Positions 31,567 through 41,339 of a stretch of 64,000 bases of DNA are shown here, one piece after another. Below the pieces are notes generated by a model, which did not search any database, was not told the DNA's origin, and was given only the letters and a program-made list of their open reading frames with translations. Each line of letters starts with the position of its first letter. The stretch's first letter is position 1. This stretch comes from Clostridiales bacterium UBA6114 (GTDB taxonomy: Bacteria; Bacillota; Clostridia; Oscillospirales; Butyricicoccaceae), in NCBI GenBank assembly GCA_002423435.1, contig DIWE01000024.1:6670-70669 (forward strand), given 5' to 3'. The translations under genes were made by a program, and so were the position numbers.

Positions 31567-32412
31567 TTGAAACATAAAAAATTCGAATGGGGGTACCTTC
31601 TTCTGATCCCCGGTATCGGATATATCATTTTTTTTATCGTTACGGCCCTGTATGTGATGACGGTGCAGAGCTTCGGCTATTATAATTACACCGGCGCATC
31701 CGAATTTACCCTGCATTTTTGGAAGGAAGCGTTTGATCAGTCCTTTTTTGATGATCTCTGGTTTTCATTCAGAACGGCTTTTTTAACCGCGATCGTCAGC
31801 ATTGCCGTATGCTATCCGTTGTCTCTGTTTTTGCAAAAGATGCCCGGGAAAAAAATCTTTTTATCGGTTATGAAAATACCGCTTTTTGTTCCGGCGCTTG
31901 TGGCATCGTTTATGATCATAAACATCATCGATTATCAGGGAATCTTGAATCAGGTGCTGCTGGCTCTGAATTTCATAGAAGAACCTCTGCGCCTGCGCAA
32001 CGATCCTTACGGCGTCGGCGCACTGGCGGTCCAGATATGGAAAAACGTTCCGTTCCAGATGATGATCATGTATTCCGCCATTGAAAACATCAGAACGGAC
32101 ATCAAGGATGCGGCAAAAAATCTGGGCGCGAACAGGCTTTCTTTACTGACGCACATCATTCTTCCGATCTCGCTGCCCTCGGCGCTGGTCGCCGTGATCA
32201 TGGTGTTTGTTCTGACCTTTAACGACTTCGCCATAGCAAAGACGGCCGGACCGCTCTATCCGACCTCCATTTCAAATCTGATGTACCTTCACGCATATAC
32301 GTTCGGCGAATGGAACGCGGCTGCCTGCATCGGCGTAATGATGATGGCAACCTCCATTATATTTGTCATCGTTTACACGTATATCTACAGAAAGATCATA
32401 AAACATTTTTAA
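31567..32412 (+). CDS. ABC transporter permease 1 (PotB-like)
   Basis: This 281-residue permease has six membrane helices and the EAA-loop sequence DAAKNLGANRLSLLTHIILPISLP that docks the ATPase. It starts at TTG 31567, with the GGAGG of its ribosome site lying within the end of the ATPase gene. It forms the channel with the next gene product. Confidence 0.93.
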   Translation: MKHKKFEWGYLLLIPGIGYIIFFIVTALYVMTVQSFGYYNYTGASEFTLHFWKEAFDQSFFDDLWFSFRTAFLTAIVSIAVCYPLSLFLQKMPGKKIFLSVMKIPLFVPALVASFMIINIIDYQGILNQVLLALNFIEEPLRLRNDPYGVGALAVQIWKNVPFQMMIMYSAIENIRTDIKDAAKNLGANRLSLLTHIILPISLPSALVAVIMVFVLTFNDFAIAKTAGPLYPTSISNLMYLHAYTFGEWNAAACIGVMMMATSIIFVIVYTYIYRKIIKHF

Positions 32413-32429
32413 AAGGAATGGTCATACAT

Positions 32430-33284
32430 ATGAATCAAAATCTGGCGCCGTTTAAGCCGCTTACAAAAAAGCTGATGAAAACATTAGTGCCGTTTGCGGT
32501 CATATCCCTGCTGATCGTATGGATCTTTCTGCCCGTCATATACGCGCTGCTTTGGTCTTTGGTCAATCCGGACTATCCATGGTCCTATGATTCCCTTCTG
32601 CCGCAGAACATGTCCCTGTTTCAATGGGACTATGTGTTTCAATATACGACGATTGTAAAGTCCATCGGCAACAGCTTTATGCTTGCGGCAATTACGACTG
32701 TCGTCTGTTTCTTTCTGGCCCTGCCCACGGCGTATGCTCTCGGCAGGCGGAATCTGAAGGGGGCGGAGACATTCAAGGTCATCATGCTTTTGCCCATGGT
32801 ATTCCCCGGCATGGCCATGAGCCTGTTTCTCGGCCGGACACTCTATGCCATGGGGCTCAGCGGAACCTACGCGGGCGTCGTCATGGCGCATACGCTGGTT
32901 TCCCTGCCCTACATGCTGCGCATCTTAGTAGTCAATTTTGAATCTATGCCGCAGGACCTGATCGACGCGGCGTCCAATCTGGGCGCGGGAAACCTGACAA
33001 AATTTACTGAAATCTACATGCCCATGATATTGCCCGGACTGATTGCCGGGGCAATTTTCACCTTTATTACGAGCATGGAGGAGTTTAATCTGACCTTTAT
33101 CATCGGAGCGCCGGATATCACGACCATTCCCACGGTCCTGTATTCCTATCTCGGGGAAAATTTCCTCCGCACACGCGCTTCGGTCGTATCGCTGATCATG
33201 CTGATTCCCAATCTGATTCTGCTCATTATCACCGAAAAGAACATCAGGACGGAATACATGGGCGCGGCGCTTGGCAAAATGTGA
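32430..33284 (+). CDS. ABC transporter permease 2 (PotC-like)
   Basis: This 285-residue permease begins MNQNLAPFKPLTKKLMK; the open frame extends upstream into permease 1 but AAAAGGAATGGTCATA precedes this ATG. It has six membrane helices and the EAA loop DAASNLGAGNLTKFTEIYMPMILP. Its leader carries the AAAGGAATGGTCA string also seen before nnr and the DJ-1-like gene. Confidence 0.93.
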   Translation: MNQNLAPFKPLTKKLMKTLVPFAVISLLIVWIFLPVIYALLWSLVNPDYPWSYDSLLPQNMSLFQWDYVFQYTTIVKSIGNSFMLAAITTVVCFFLALPTAYALGRRNLKGAETFKVIMLLPMVFPGMAMSLFLGRTLYAMGLSGTYAGVVMAHTLVSLPYMLRILVVNFESMPQDLIDAASNLGAGNLTKFTEIYMPMILPGLIAGAIFTFITSMEEFNLTFIIGAPDITTIPTVLYSYLGENFLRTRASVVSLIMLIPNLILLIITEKNIRTEYMGAALGKM

Positions 33285-33316
33285 ATTTACCCAAATAATC
33301 ATATGGAGTGTAAAAG

Positions 33317-34186
33317 ATGAGAATTGATAAAGGATATAACGGGCGGCTTTGCGACATGCGGGCGAAAAAGGGTATCCTGGTAGCCTCCCACCGCGGGGCC
33401 GTCGGCATGGCAGTTGCGGACAACACACTTTTAAGCTTTGATATCGCGCTGCGGCAGGGGGCCGATATTCTTGAAATGGATATTGCAATGGCGCTCGACG
33501 GGGAGCTGTTCGTGATTCACGACGGGATGGAAAACCGGCTTTTGAATATAAACCGGAATGTGCAGGATATGTACGCCGACGAGATTCGTGAGCTGCGCTA
33601 TTACACGCTCAACTGCACGCACACCGAGCAGCATGTGAATACGTTTGACGAGGTCCTGGAGCATTTAAAGGGCCGGTGCCTGATCAATCTGGATCGGTCG
33701 TGGGCGCACCCGGACGAGTGGAAAAAATGGGCGGCGATATTCAGGGCCGTCGGACGCCACAAAATGGAGGATCAAATCATATTCAAAAGCGCGCCGGAGG
33801 ATAAATACGTTCGGTTTTTTGCAGAACTTGAAAAGCCGTACATGTATATGCCCATGGCAAAGATGCCCGAAGACGCGGAAAAATTTCTCCGCGCCGATAT
33901 CAATGTCGTTATTGTGGAGGTACTTTTCGATCAGCCTGATTCGCCCATGGCCGATCCCGCACTGTATGAACGGCTTCAGGCCGAGCACATATACGTCTGG
34001 GGAAATGCAATCACATTGGGCGGCGAACATATCCTTTCGGGCGGTCACGACGATAACTGCGCGCTTTCTGGCGATCCCGACTATGGCTGGGGCTGGTTTG
34101 TCAGGCATAGGTTTGATATCGTACAGACGGACTGGCCTCTCGCGATGACTGATTATTTTACAAAAAAGGGGTATCACGTCAGGTAA
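33317..34186 (+). CDS. Glycerophosphodiester phosphodiesterase family protein
   Basis: This cytoplasmic enzyme of 289 residues has a TIM-barrel GDPD fold. Catalytic and metal residues are visible: SHRG (H25, R26), LEMD (E53, D55) and VIHDG (H68). It would split glycerophosphodiesters to glycerol-3-phosphate and an alcohol. It is the last gene of the LacI-controlled importer operon, which suggests that the imported solute, or part of it, is a phosphodiester. The C-terminal part has a family-untypical segment (GGEHILSGGHDDNC). Confidence 0.88.
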   Translation: MRIDKGYNGRLCDMRAKKGILVASHRGAVGMAVADNTLLSFDIALRQGADILEMDIAMALDGELFVIHDGMENRLLNINRNVQDMYADEIRELRYYTLNCTHTEQHVNTFDEVLEHLKGRCLINLDRSWAHPDEWKKWAAIFRAVGRHKMEDQIIFKSAPEDKYVRFFAELEKPYMYMPMAKMPEDAEKFLRADINVVIVEVLFDQPDSPMADPALYERLQAEHIYVWGNAITLGGEHILSGGHDDNCALSGDPDYGWGWFVRHRFDIVQTDWPLAMTDYFTKKGYHVR

Positions 34187-34241
34187 GCACACATTCCCCT
34201 GTTTTCTAAACATGCTGTCTTTCCGTTCCGAAGGACTCTGC

Positions 34242-34268
34242 AAAACCGCCGGACAGGCGGTTTTTTTA
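34242..34268 (+). terminator. Terminator of the importer operon
   Basis: AAAACCGCC-GGACA-GGCGGTTTTTTT is a GC-rich stem followed by a T-tract, directly before the convergent RNase M5-like gene end. Confidence 0.88.
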
Positions 34269-34271
34269 TTT

Positions 34272-34859
34272 TCAAGAGATTTCCGCGATCAGGAGAAAAA
34301 ACTCGTCATACGACATAAGACAGTTCACGACCTCGAGAAACGCGTTTGCAGACAGGCGTTCCGGCAGGCAAAGCCTTCGGTAAAGCGCGCGCCGGAGAGA
34401 GGCGCTTTTTTCCTTCCCGAAAAGGCCGGCTTCATACAGGTCCCCTTTCGTGATCTTTTTTTCCTCTTCCCTTTCCCCGTCGACCGGAAGGACGCCCGCG
34501 CGCTTTACCGCGTCTATGATAAGCGCGTTGTCGACGCCCTCCACACCGAGCTTCCCCTCGCTCGACGGCTTTGCCTTGCGTTTTTCCTTGCCGAAAACGT
34601 CGGGGATATACGCATGCTTGATTTTTGAATTGTCGATCGATCCTTTTAAGAAGTTTCTGATAGCGAAGCCGGAACCGTCGGAGTCGGTCAGCACCAATAT
34701 CCCCCGCTTGTCCGCCATGCGCCGGATCAGATTCAGTTTTTCAGCGTCCGAAAAAATGGAAAACCCCCCCGTTTCAATGACGGGGGCGTCGAAGATCTGT
34801 TTTACCTTGTTTTTGTCGTACCGGCCCTCGACAATGATGGCCTCTTTGATTTTGATCAT
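34272..34859 (-). CDS. Toprim/DUF4093 protein, ribonuclease M5-like
   Basis: This 195-residue protein has an N-terminal Toprim fold (EAIIVEGRYDKNKVKQIF, LVLTDSDGSGFAIRNFL) and a C-terminal DUF4093 domain. Toprim-DUF4093 proteins correspond to RNase M5, which matures 5S rRNA, or close paralogs. Its start overlaps the holA stop by 4 bp (ATGA), so it is translated with holA. Confidence 0.8.
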   Translation of the reverse strand: MIKIKEAIIVEGRYDKNKVKQIFDAPVIETGGFSIFSDAEKLNLIRRMADKRGILVLTDSDGSGFAIRNFLKGSIDNSKIKHAYIPDVFGKEKRKAKPSSEGKLGVEGVDNALIIDAVKRAGVLPVDGEREEEKKITKGDLYEAGLFGKEKSASLRRALYRRLCLPERLSANAFLEVVNCLMSYDEFFLLIAEIS

Positions 34860-35899
34860 GACCGCGCCCCTCGGAGGAAAGCGATGCGGATCAGAAGCAT
34901 TTCGAGGACCCCCGTTTTATCCGCCGCCGTGCTTTTTAATTTCAGGTCGGCTTTTGCGCAAAGCTCGAGGCAGTCAAGGAGAGCGCCTAGGGAAAAGCTT
35001 TTGCACGAGGTTACAAGCTTTTCCGCCGGATAGGAGGATTTCATCCCCCAAAGCCGCTTAAGCTCATCGAGGCTCCTTCCCTCCTTCAGCGTAAGCCTCG
35101 CCGAATACAGCCTTAAGATCTGCCTCGTGATCGCGCCGGAAAGCAGGACCGGATCGTACTTCATCATGACAAGCTCGCGCAGCGTCAAAAGCGCCTTGTC
35201 GAAACTGCCGGCGGCGATCGAATCGGTCAGGTTGTAGATCTGCGCCTCCAGCGCTTTGGTTGCGACCGCGTCGATATCCTCACGCCGGATATCCGCGCCC
35301 TTTGCATAGGAGGCGACCTTTTCGACCTCGTGGACCAGCGTATTCATGAACGAGCCGGAAATAAAAATCAGATATTCCGCGTCCTTGGCGGAAATTGCCT
35401 TATTAAGCGCCGAAAACCGCCGGCAGACCCATTTTGTAAGCTCCGCGCTCCCCTGTTTCTCGAAATTGACGACGGACGCTTTATCGCGGATCACATCGCC
35501 GAGCGGCGAGGTTTTATTCTGGGCAAAGGAAATCGTGTCGTAGGATGCGATCAGGCAAAGGTACTCCGGCAGGTCCGAAAGGAGGGCGCGGACCCCTTCC
35601 TGCATCGCGGCCGGCGGCTTTGCGATGTCGAAATCCCGCAGGATCACGAGCTTATTCTCGTCCATCACCGGATAGCTCAGGATCGCGTCCGAAAGGCTGT
35701 CCAGCGTGACGGCGCTCCCTTCGAGCACGGTCAGGTTAAAGCCCTCGAGACCCTGCCGCACGATTTTTCTCCGGATTTCATTGATGGAATATTCCCTTAA
35801 ATAGCTTTCCTCGCCGTAAAAAATATAAAACGAACGGAGCTTTCCGGTCTTTAAGGCTTCTTTTAATTCGTCGTATCCGTTTTTTTCTCTTTTTTGCAT
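34856..35899 (-). CDS. holA: DNA polymerase III delta subunit
   Basis: This 347-residue clamp-loader subunit opens the beta clamp. The N-terminal AAA-like domain has FYIFYGEESYLREYSINEI and a degenerate nucleotide site (ILSYPVMDENKLVILRDFD); the C-terminal collar domain includes QIYNLTDSIAAGSFDKALL. It directly follows comEC, the same order as in Bacillus (comEC-yqeN). Confidence 0.92.
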   Translation of the reverse strand: MQKREKNGYDELKEALKTGKLRSFYIFYGEESYLREYSINEIRRKIVRQGLEGFNLTVLEGSAVTLDSLSDAILSYPVMDENKLVILRDFDIAKPPAAMQEGVRALLSDLPEYLCLIASYDTISFAQNKTSPLGDVIRDKASVVNFEKQGSAELTKWVCRRFSALNKAISAKDAEYLIFISGSFMNTLVHEVEKVASYAKGADIRREDIDAVATKALEAQIYNLTDSIAAGSFDKALLTLRELVMMKYDPVLLSGAITRQILRLYSARLTLKEGRSLDELKRLWGMKSSYPAEKLVTSCKSFSLGALLDCLELCAKADLKLKSTAADKTGVLEMLLIRIAFLRGARS

Positions 35900-35919
35900 G
35901 TTTACCTCCGCAGTCTCAA

Positions 35920-38145
35920 TCAGAAACGATCCACGATGGAAACGGTGCCGTTTACTGCCGTTGTGTAAAGGGCGCCCTTAAAATCGCCGAAGCCCGCTTC
36001 CGAACCGGGATACTCGTCGACAAGGACCATCGCCTTCGGACGGCAGAATTCGGAAATAAGCTTCACTGCCGCCGCTTCGGCGGCAGACGACCGGTCCATG
36101 ATCAGAATATCGCACACTGCCTCTTCGTTTTGGGCGAGATGGGCCAAAGCGTAGCCGTTTTTTACCGTGGCGATCAGGATTTCCCCGTTTTTTGACGGCA
36201 GCTTTACGATGGCGCTGCCGTCCTCCGCGGGATAAAGCGTATAGGAAATGCTCCCCTCTTTTTGACGGGCCTGTTTTGAAAAGGTATATATCGGAATGCT
36301 ATATTCTCCGGCGCTTTTTGTAATATCGCGGCAGACGTCGGACCCATCCGGCGGGAAAAGAATGATTTTTCCGACTGTATGCGTCCCGATCAGCTCCGAA
36401 ACGGCGCCCGCGTGAAAGGGATCGAAGGAAGTGACGACCAGCGCGTCGATCCTGCGGATTCCGTTTTTTAAGAGGTAGTCGGTCGCGTAGTCCGCCCGAT
36501 CGGAATATTTTCCGCTGCCGCAGTCGATCACGACGGCGTTTTTCCCGCAGGATACGACGATGCACCGCCCGCCGTAGTCGGAGCCTAAAACAGCGGTTTT
36601 CATCTCCCCTTCGCCCAGTTTTCCGGAAAACCATACGGCGGTCGAAAAGACCAGAGCGCACGCCGCGGCGGAAGAAAGCACCGCGCGCCTTTTGTTTTCA
36701 GAAACCACGTAGATAAAGACGGCGAAGTAGACAAACGCGGCAAAAATAACGAAAAACACATCGTCGGACGGGACGAAGGCGTACGGAAAACGCGACAGTC
36801 CGTGCAGGGCTTTCACAATAAAGCCGGTCAGAAGGGCCGGGGCCTTTATCAGAACAGCCGCGGGCGCCGGCAGGAAAAGGCCGAGCACCGCCGAGAGCAG
36901 AAGCAGCGAAAAGGCCAGGGATACAACCGGCAGCACCAGCAAATTGGAAAGCGGCGAGATCAGCGAAAATCTTCCGAAGTAGAGTCCCGCCAGAGGCAGG
37001 GTAAAAACCGACGCCGAAATCGTCGTCGACACAATGGAAAGCGCCGGATCAAAGACTTTTTTCGCATATTTCGGTAGACGGGATGCCGGAATCAGGAGTG
37101 CTTGATTCAGCGAATCGGAAAACAGAATGATCCCGAGCGTCGCGCCGAAGGACAACAAAAGCCCGACGTCTTTGACCGCGAACGGGTTTATGAGCAAAAG
37201 CAGAAAGAGCGCGGTTCCGAGAGAGGTCAGGCTGTCGGCCTCGCGCCGAAAGAGCGGCGAGACCAGCATCAGCATGTGCATCGTTCCCGCGCGGACGACA
37301 GACGGGGAAAATCCCGTGATCGCCATAAACAAAAGGATCACCGGAAATGTGATCCACTGACCCGCGCCGTTTCCGAAAATCCGCAGAAGGATCCCGGTCA
37401 AAAACGCGATATGCATGCCGGAGACCACCGCGATATGCGATGTGCCGGTATTGCTTAAGGAGACCTTAAGGCGCGCGTCGATGCCGCTTTTATCTCCGGT
37501 AATGAGCGCCTTCATCAGGCCGGAATTTTCTCCGCCGAGCCGGTCGATGACGCCACCCAGCTTTTTCCTGATCAGCGCGGGATAATACCGAAACGGAAGC
37601 TTACCCGCTTTCTCCACGCGGTAGCCGCCCGTCTGATACGCGGTCAAAAAAACGCCTTTGCCGCGCAGATACGCGGCATAATCGAAACCGGCCGAACTTT
37701 TCGGCAACCGGAGCTCTGCATCGCAGACGACGATGTCACCCGGCGAAAGGTCGGAAGACCCGTCCTCCACATACAGGGTGATCCGCGGAGATGAAATCAG
37801 GCTCCCCGCCTCGGGCGAAAGAAGCCGGGCGTCGGCCGACGAGTAAGTGATATCGCTTTCGGGATAAGAGGTGATTTCCGCCGCAATCTCGCCCTGATAG
37901 CCGTCTAAGGAGGCCACGGGCCCGTATACGGCCGCGCCGTAGGCAAAAAACCAGCCAGCGCCGGACAGCGCGGCAAAAAGGAAAACGAGCGCCTCTTTCC
38001 TCCCGAATCTGATAGTGGCCGCATAAATGCCGGTTATGCAAAAAAGCAGCATAAGGCACAGCCGGACCGCCGCGGAATATGGAAGCTGTGCCAGAAAAAC
38101 AGATGCGGAAAAGACCGATGTGAAGAAAAAAAGCGGCCTTGACAT
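35920..38145 (-). CDS. comEC: ComEC/Rec2 family DNA-uptake channel
   Basis: This 741-residue membrane protein has an N-terminal DUF4131 region, a Competence domain with multiple helices (GTSHIAVVSGMHIAFLTGILL, GFSPSVVRAGTMHMLM) and a C-terminal metallo-beta-lactamase-like domain (about 515-741). That domain usually carries HxHxDHxGG, but here the motif reads TSFDPFHAGAV, so most metal ligands are missing. Transport of single-stranded DNA across the membrane is the family role; nuclease activity is doubtful in this protein. Confidence 0.9.
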   Translation of the reverse strand: MSRPLFFFTSVFSASVFLAQLPYSAAVRLCLMLLFCITGIYAATIRFGRKEALVFLFAALSGAGWFFAYGAAVYGPVASLDGYQGEIAAEITSYPESDITYSSADARLLSPEAGSLISSPRITLYVEDGSSDLSPGDIVVCDAELRLPKSSAGFDYAAYLRGKGVFLTAYQTGGYRVEKAGKLPFRYYPALIRKKLGGVIDRLGGENSGLMKALITGDKSGIDARLKVSLSNTGTSHIAVVSGMHIAFLTGILLRIFGNGAGQWITFPVILLFMAITGFSPSVVRAGTMHMLMLVSPLFRREADSLTSLGTALFLLLLINPFAVKDVGLLLSFGATLGIILFSDSLNQALLIPASRLPKYAKKVFDPALSIVSTTISASVFTLPLAGLYFGRFSLISPLSNLLVLPVVSLAFSLLLLSAVLGLFLPAPAAVLIKAPALLTGFIVKALHGLSRFPYAFVPSDDVFFVIFAAFVYFAVFIYVVSENKRRAVLSSAAACALVFSTAVWFSGKLGEGEMKTAVLGSDYGGRCIVVSCGKNAVVIDCGSGKYSDRADYATDYLLKNGIRRIDALVVTSFDPFHAGAVSELIGTHTVGKIILFPPDGSDVCRDITKSAGEYSIPIYTFSKQARQKEGSISYTLYPAEDGSAIVKLPSKNGEILIATVKNGYALAHLAQNEEAVCDILIMDRSSAAEAAAVKLISEFCRPKAMVLVDEYPGSEAGFGDFKGALYTTAVNGTVSIVDRF

Positions 38146-38209
38146 CTTTTGTCCTCTCCCCGCTGCAGTCAGCCTTTGAGGCCCTTACCCCCGTCCCCTG
38201 CCTCTCGAA

Positions 38210-38551
38210 TTAACCCGGAGGCCACCCGAGCTCCCGCCCGGCGAGAACATGAAAATGGATATGGAACACGGTCTGTCCCGCGATCTCGCCGCAGTTTGTG
38301 ACAACCCGGAAGCCATCCTCGATCCCGAGGGAGCGGACGATTTTCGGGATCACCTCATAAATATATGCGACCTCGGCCGAATTTTCCGCGTTTACCTCCA
38401 TCGCCGTCGAGATATGCTTTTTCGGGATGACCAAAAAATGCACGGGAGCCTGCGGGTTTATGTCGTAAAACGCATAGACCCGGTCGTCCTCATAGACCTT
38501 TTTCGAGGGGATCTCCTTTGCCGCGATTTTACAGAACAAGCAGTCGGACAA
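38210..38551 (-). CDS. HIT family (Hint-like) nucleotide hydrolase
   Basis: This 113-residue protein has CLFCKIAAKEIPSKKVYEDD, AFYDINPQAPVHFLVIPK and the histidine triad HIHFHVLAGRELGWPPG. Such enzymes hydrolyse AMP-lysine or similar phosphoramidates. It lies 13 bp downstream of alaS on the same strand and probably shares its message. Confidence 0.95.
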   Translation of the reverse strand: MSDCLFCKIAAKEIPSKKVYEDDRVYAFYDINPQAPVHFLVIPKKHISTAMEVNAENSAEVAYIYEVIPKIVRSLGIEDGFRVVTNCGEIAGQTVFHIHFHVLAGRELGWPPG

Positions 38552-38564
38552 GCCGTTCGCCTCC

Positions 38565-41201
38565 CTACTTTATCATTTTTTCCACAATGCCGTCTACGGC
38601 GCCGAGCGCCGCATTCAGCTTTGAAACGTCTTTTCCTCCGGCGGTCGCGCTGTCCGGGCGTCCGCCGCCGCCGCCGCCGGCTATCTTTGCGACCTCGCGG
38701 ACGATATTTCCCGCGTGCGCTCCCCTTTTGACCGCCTCCGGGCCGCATACGGCCGAAAAGCTGATCTTTCCGCCGCTTACCGCGGAAAGCACCGCGACAA
38801 GCGCCGGCTCCTTCCCCTTGAGTGTATCTGCAAGGGCGCGAAGCTCGTCGGCGGACAGCTCGCCCTCGATTTTCGAGGCGAGGATTTTAACGCCCTTTCG
38901 CTCCTCCGCTTTCTTCAGGAGCTCGTCCGAGCGGTATGCGAACAAAGCGCCGTTTAACTGGTCGATTTTATGCGAAAGCTCGTGGCTTTCCTCGATAACC
39001 TGGCCCGCGCGGCGCAAAACGTCCGCCGGCGTCGTCTTCAAGAGGCCCGCGACGTCCGCAACCTGTTTTTTCGCGTCCGAGAGCCTAAACAGGACTTCCC
39101 TGCCGACCGCCGCCTCGATGCGGCGGACGCCGGACGCGATCGAGCTTTCGGACAATATCGTGAAAAGGCCGATTTTCGACGTGTTGTCGAGGTGGGTGCC
39201 GCCGCAAAATTCAACCGAATAGCCGCCCATTCTGACAACGCGGACGACATTGCCGTATTTTTCTCCGAAGAGCGCCATCGCGCCGAGCTTTTTCGCCTCG
39301 TCGATCGGCATTTCCGAAACCTCGATCGCAAGTCCCAAAAGCGCCATGCGGTTTACCTCGTCCTCCACGGCGGAAAGCTCCTCATTCGTCATGGCGGAAA
39401 AATGGGTAAAATCAAACCGGATGCGGTCCTCGGTCACAAGCGACCCCGCCTGCTCCACATGGGAGCCCAGCGTGTTTCGCAGTGCCTTCTGCAAAAGATG
39501 GGTCGCGCTGTGCGCGCGCATGATTGCCCTTCTCCTGTCTAAGTCGACCGACAGCGTGACCTCGTCCCCGACGCTTAAAAGGCCGGACTTTACGACCCCG
39601 ACATGAAAGAAGCGCCCGTTTGCCTCTTTTACGACATTGATTACCTCGACATCCGCCATCTTTGACTGAATCGTCCCGTGGTCGGCGATCTGCCCGCCGC
39701 TTTCGGCATAGAACGGGGTGCGATCGACGATCAGCGTCACTTCCCCGCCGGCCGCGCTCTCCACCGGCTGATTCTCCTGGATAATGGCAAGTATTTTGCC
39801 TTTACATTCCATCGTCTCATAGCCCGCAAAGCTTGTCGACGGTATATTCTCGATTCCGAGGTCCCTTGCCGTCCAGGCAAAGTCGCCGAGCTTTTCGCGC
39901 GCAGCCCTCGCGCGCTCCTTCTGCTCCTTCATGCGCGCCTCAAACGTGTCCCGGTCAAGCCGCAGGCCGGCTTCCTCCAAGATCTCCACCGTCAGGTCGA
40001 CGGGGAAGCCGAAGGTGTCGTAAAGCCGGAAGGCGTCGTCCCCGGGCAAAATCGTGTTTCCCGCCTTTTTGAGGCCGTCGATCATTTCCGACAGGATGGA
40101 AAGTCCCGCGTCGATCGTTTTGTCGAAGCGTTCCTCCTCCATCTGAATAACCTTTTTGATATAATCCGCTTTTTGTTCGAGCTCGGGATAAGCGCCGCGG
40201 CTTTCCCGAATCACGGTATTGCAGACCTCATACAAAAACGGATGCTCGATGCCGAGGAGCTTGCCGTGGCGCGCGGCGCGCCTTAAGAGCCTTCTCAGCA
40301 CATAGCCCCTGCCCTCGTTCGACGGGATCACGCCGTCGCAGACCATCATCGTGGTGCTCCTGATATGGTCGGTGATCACGCGCAGGGACACGTCCGCTTT
40401 TTCGTTTTTCCTGTACTCTACGCCCGCGATTTTGCAGATATGCAGCATGATGTTTCGGACGGTGTCGACCTCGAAGAGATTGCCGACGCCCTGCATGATG
40501 CAGGCGAGGCGCTCAAGACCCATGCCCGTGTCGATATTTTTCTTTTCAAGCGGGGTATAGTTTCCATGCCCGTCGTTTGAAAACTGCGTAAAAACGAGAT
40601 TCCAGAACTCGACGTAGCGGTCGCAGTCGCAGCCGACCGAGCAGTCGGGACTGCCGCAGCCGTATTCCTCGCCGCGGTCGAAATAGATTTCCGAGCACGG
40701 TCCGCAGGGGCCGGACCCGATTTCCCAGAAATTATCCTCCTTACCGAGGCGTTTTATGCGGGACGGATCGACCCCGACGTCCTTCGTCCAGATGGAAAAG
40801 GCCTCGTCGTCGTCCAAATAGATCGTGACCCAGAGGCGGTCGACCGGGATTTCCATCACCTTCGTGACGAATTCCCAGGCCCACGGGATCGCCTCCTTCT
40901 TAAAATAATTGCCGAAGGAGAAATTGCCCAGCATCTCGAAAAACGTGCCGTGGCGCGCGGTCTTTCCGACGCGCTCGATGTCCGGTGTGCGGATGCACTT
41001 CTGACAGGTCGTGACCCTGTACGAGGGCGGTGTCTGCTCGCCGGTAAAATACGGTTTTAAGGGCGCCATCCCCGAATTGATCAGCAGCAGCGAATTGTCG
41101 TTTTGAGGGATGAGCGGTGCGCTCGGGAGCCGTAAATGCCCCTTGCTTTCAAAAAATGAAAGATACTTTTCCCTTATCTCGTTTAATCCCAGCTTTTGCA
41201 T
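38565..41201 (-). CDS. alaS: Alanine-tRNA ligase
   Basis: This enzyme of 878 residues is a class II synthetase with aminoacylation domain (FFESKGH, NSGMAPLKPYF), a clostridial cysteine-rich insert (CGSPDCSVGCDCDRY), the editing domain with HSATH and CGGTH zinc sites, and a DHHA1 C-terminal domain (GGGGGGRPDSATAGG). The start MQKLGLNEIREKYL is chosen because GGAG lies 6 bp upstream. It precedes the HIT gene. The usual alaS-ireB-ruvX order is not kept. Confidence 0.97.
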   Translation of the reverse strand: MQKLGLNEIREKYLSFFESKGHLRLPSAPLIPQNDNSLLLINSGMAPLKPYFTGEQTPPSYRVTTCQKCIRTPDIERVGKTARHGTFFEMLGNFSFGNYFKKEAIPWAWEFVTKVMEIPVDRLWVTIYLDDDEAFSIWTKDVGVDPSRIKRLGKEDNFWEIGSGPCGPCSEIYFDRGEEYGCGSPDCSVGCDCDRYVEFWNLVFTQFSNDGHGNYTPLEKKNIDTGMGLERLACIMQGVGNLFEVDTVRNIMLHICKIAGVEYRKNEKADVSLRVITDHIRSTTMMVCDGVIPSNEGRGYVLRRLLRRAARHGKLLGIEHPFLYEVCNTVIRESRGAYPELEQKADYIKKVIQMEEERFDKTIDAGLSILSEMIDGLKKAGNTILPGDDAFRLYDTFGFPVDLTVEILEEAGLRLDRDTFEARMKEQKERARAAREKLGDFAWTARDLGIENIPSTSFAGYETMECKGKILAIIQENQPVESAAGGEVTLIVDRTPFYAESGGQIADHGTIQSKMADVEVINVVKEANGRFFHVGVVKSGLLSVGDEVTLSVDLDRRRAIMRAHSATHLLQKALRNTLGSHVEQAGSLVTEDRIRFDFTHFSAMTNEELSAVEDEVNRMALLGLAIEVSEMPIDEAKKLGAMALFGEKYGNVVRVVRMGGYSVEFCGGTHLDNTSKIGLFTILSESSIASGVRRIEAAVGREVLFRLSDAKKQVADVAGLLKTTPADVLRRAGQVIEESHELSHKIDQLNGALFAYRSDELLKKAEERKGVKILASKIEGELSADELRALADTLKGKEPALVAVLSAVSGGKISFSAVCGPEAVKRGAHAGNIVREVAKIAGGGGGGRPDSATAGGKDVSKLNAALGAVDGIVEKMIK

Positions 41202-41339
41202 CTGAAACTCCATTACCGCCAGGCATCCTTTGTGCCGTGGTTGCCGCGTATCCAGGCGAGCGGCGCGCCGAATTCGTATCATTTTCTGGCAAAACCCTTG
41301 CCCTTAGAAATAATAGCATACTGAAATGCGTTGTCAATA

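Noticed and set aside
34242..34628. Plus-strand frame downstream of the importer operon
   Set aside because: It begins inside the terminator and is antisense to the RNase M5-like gene.
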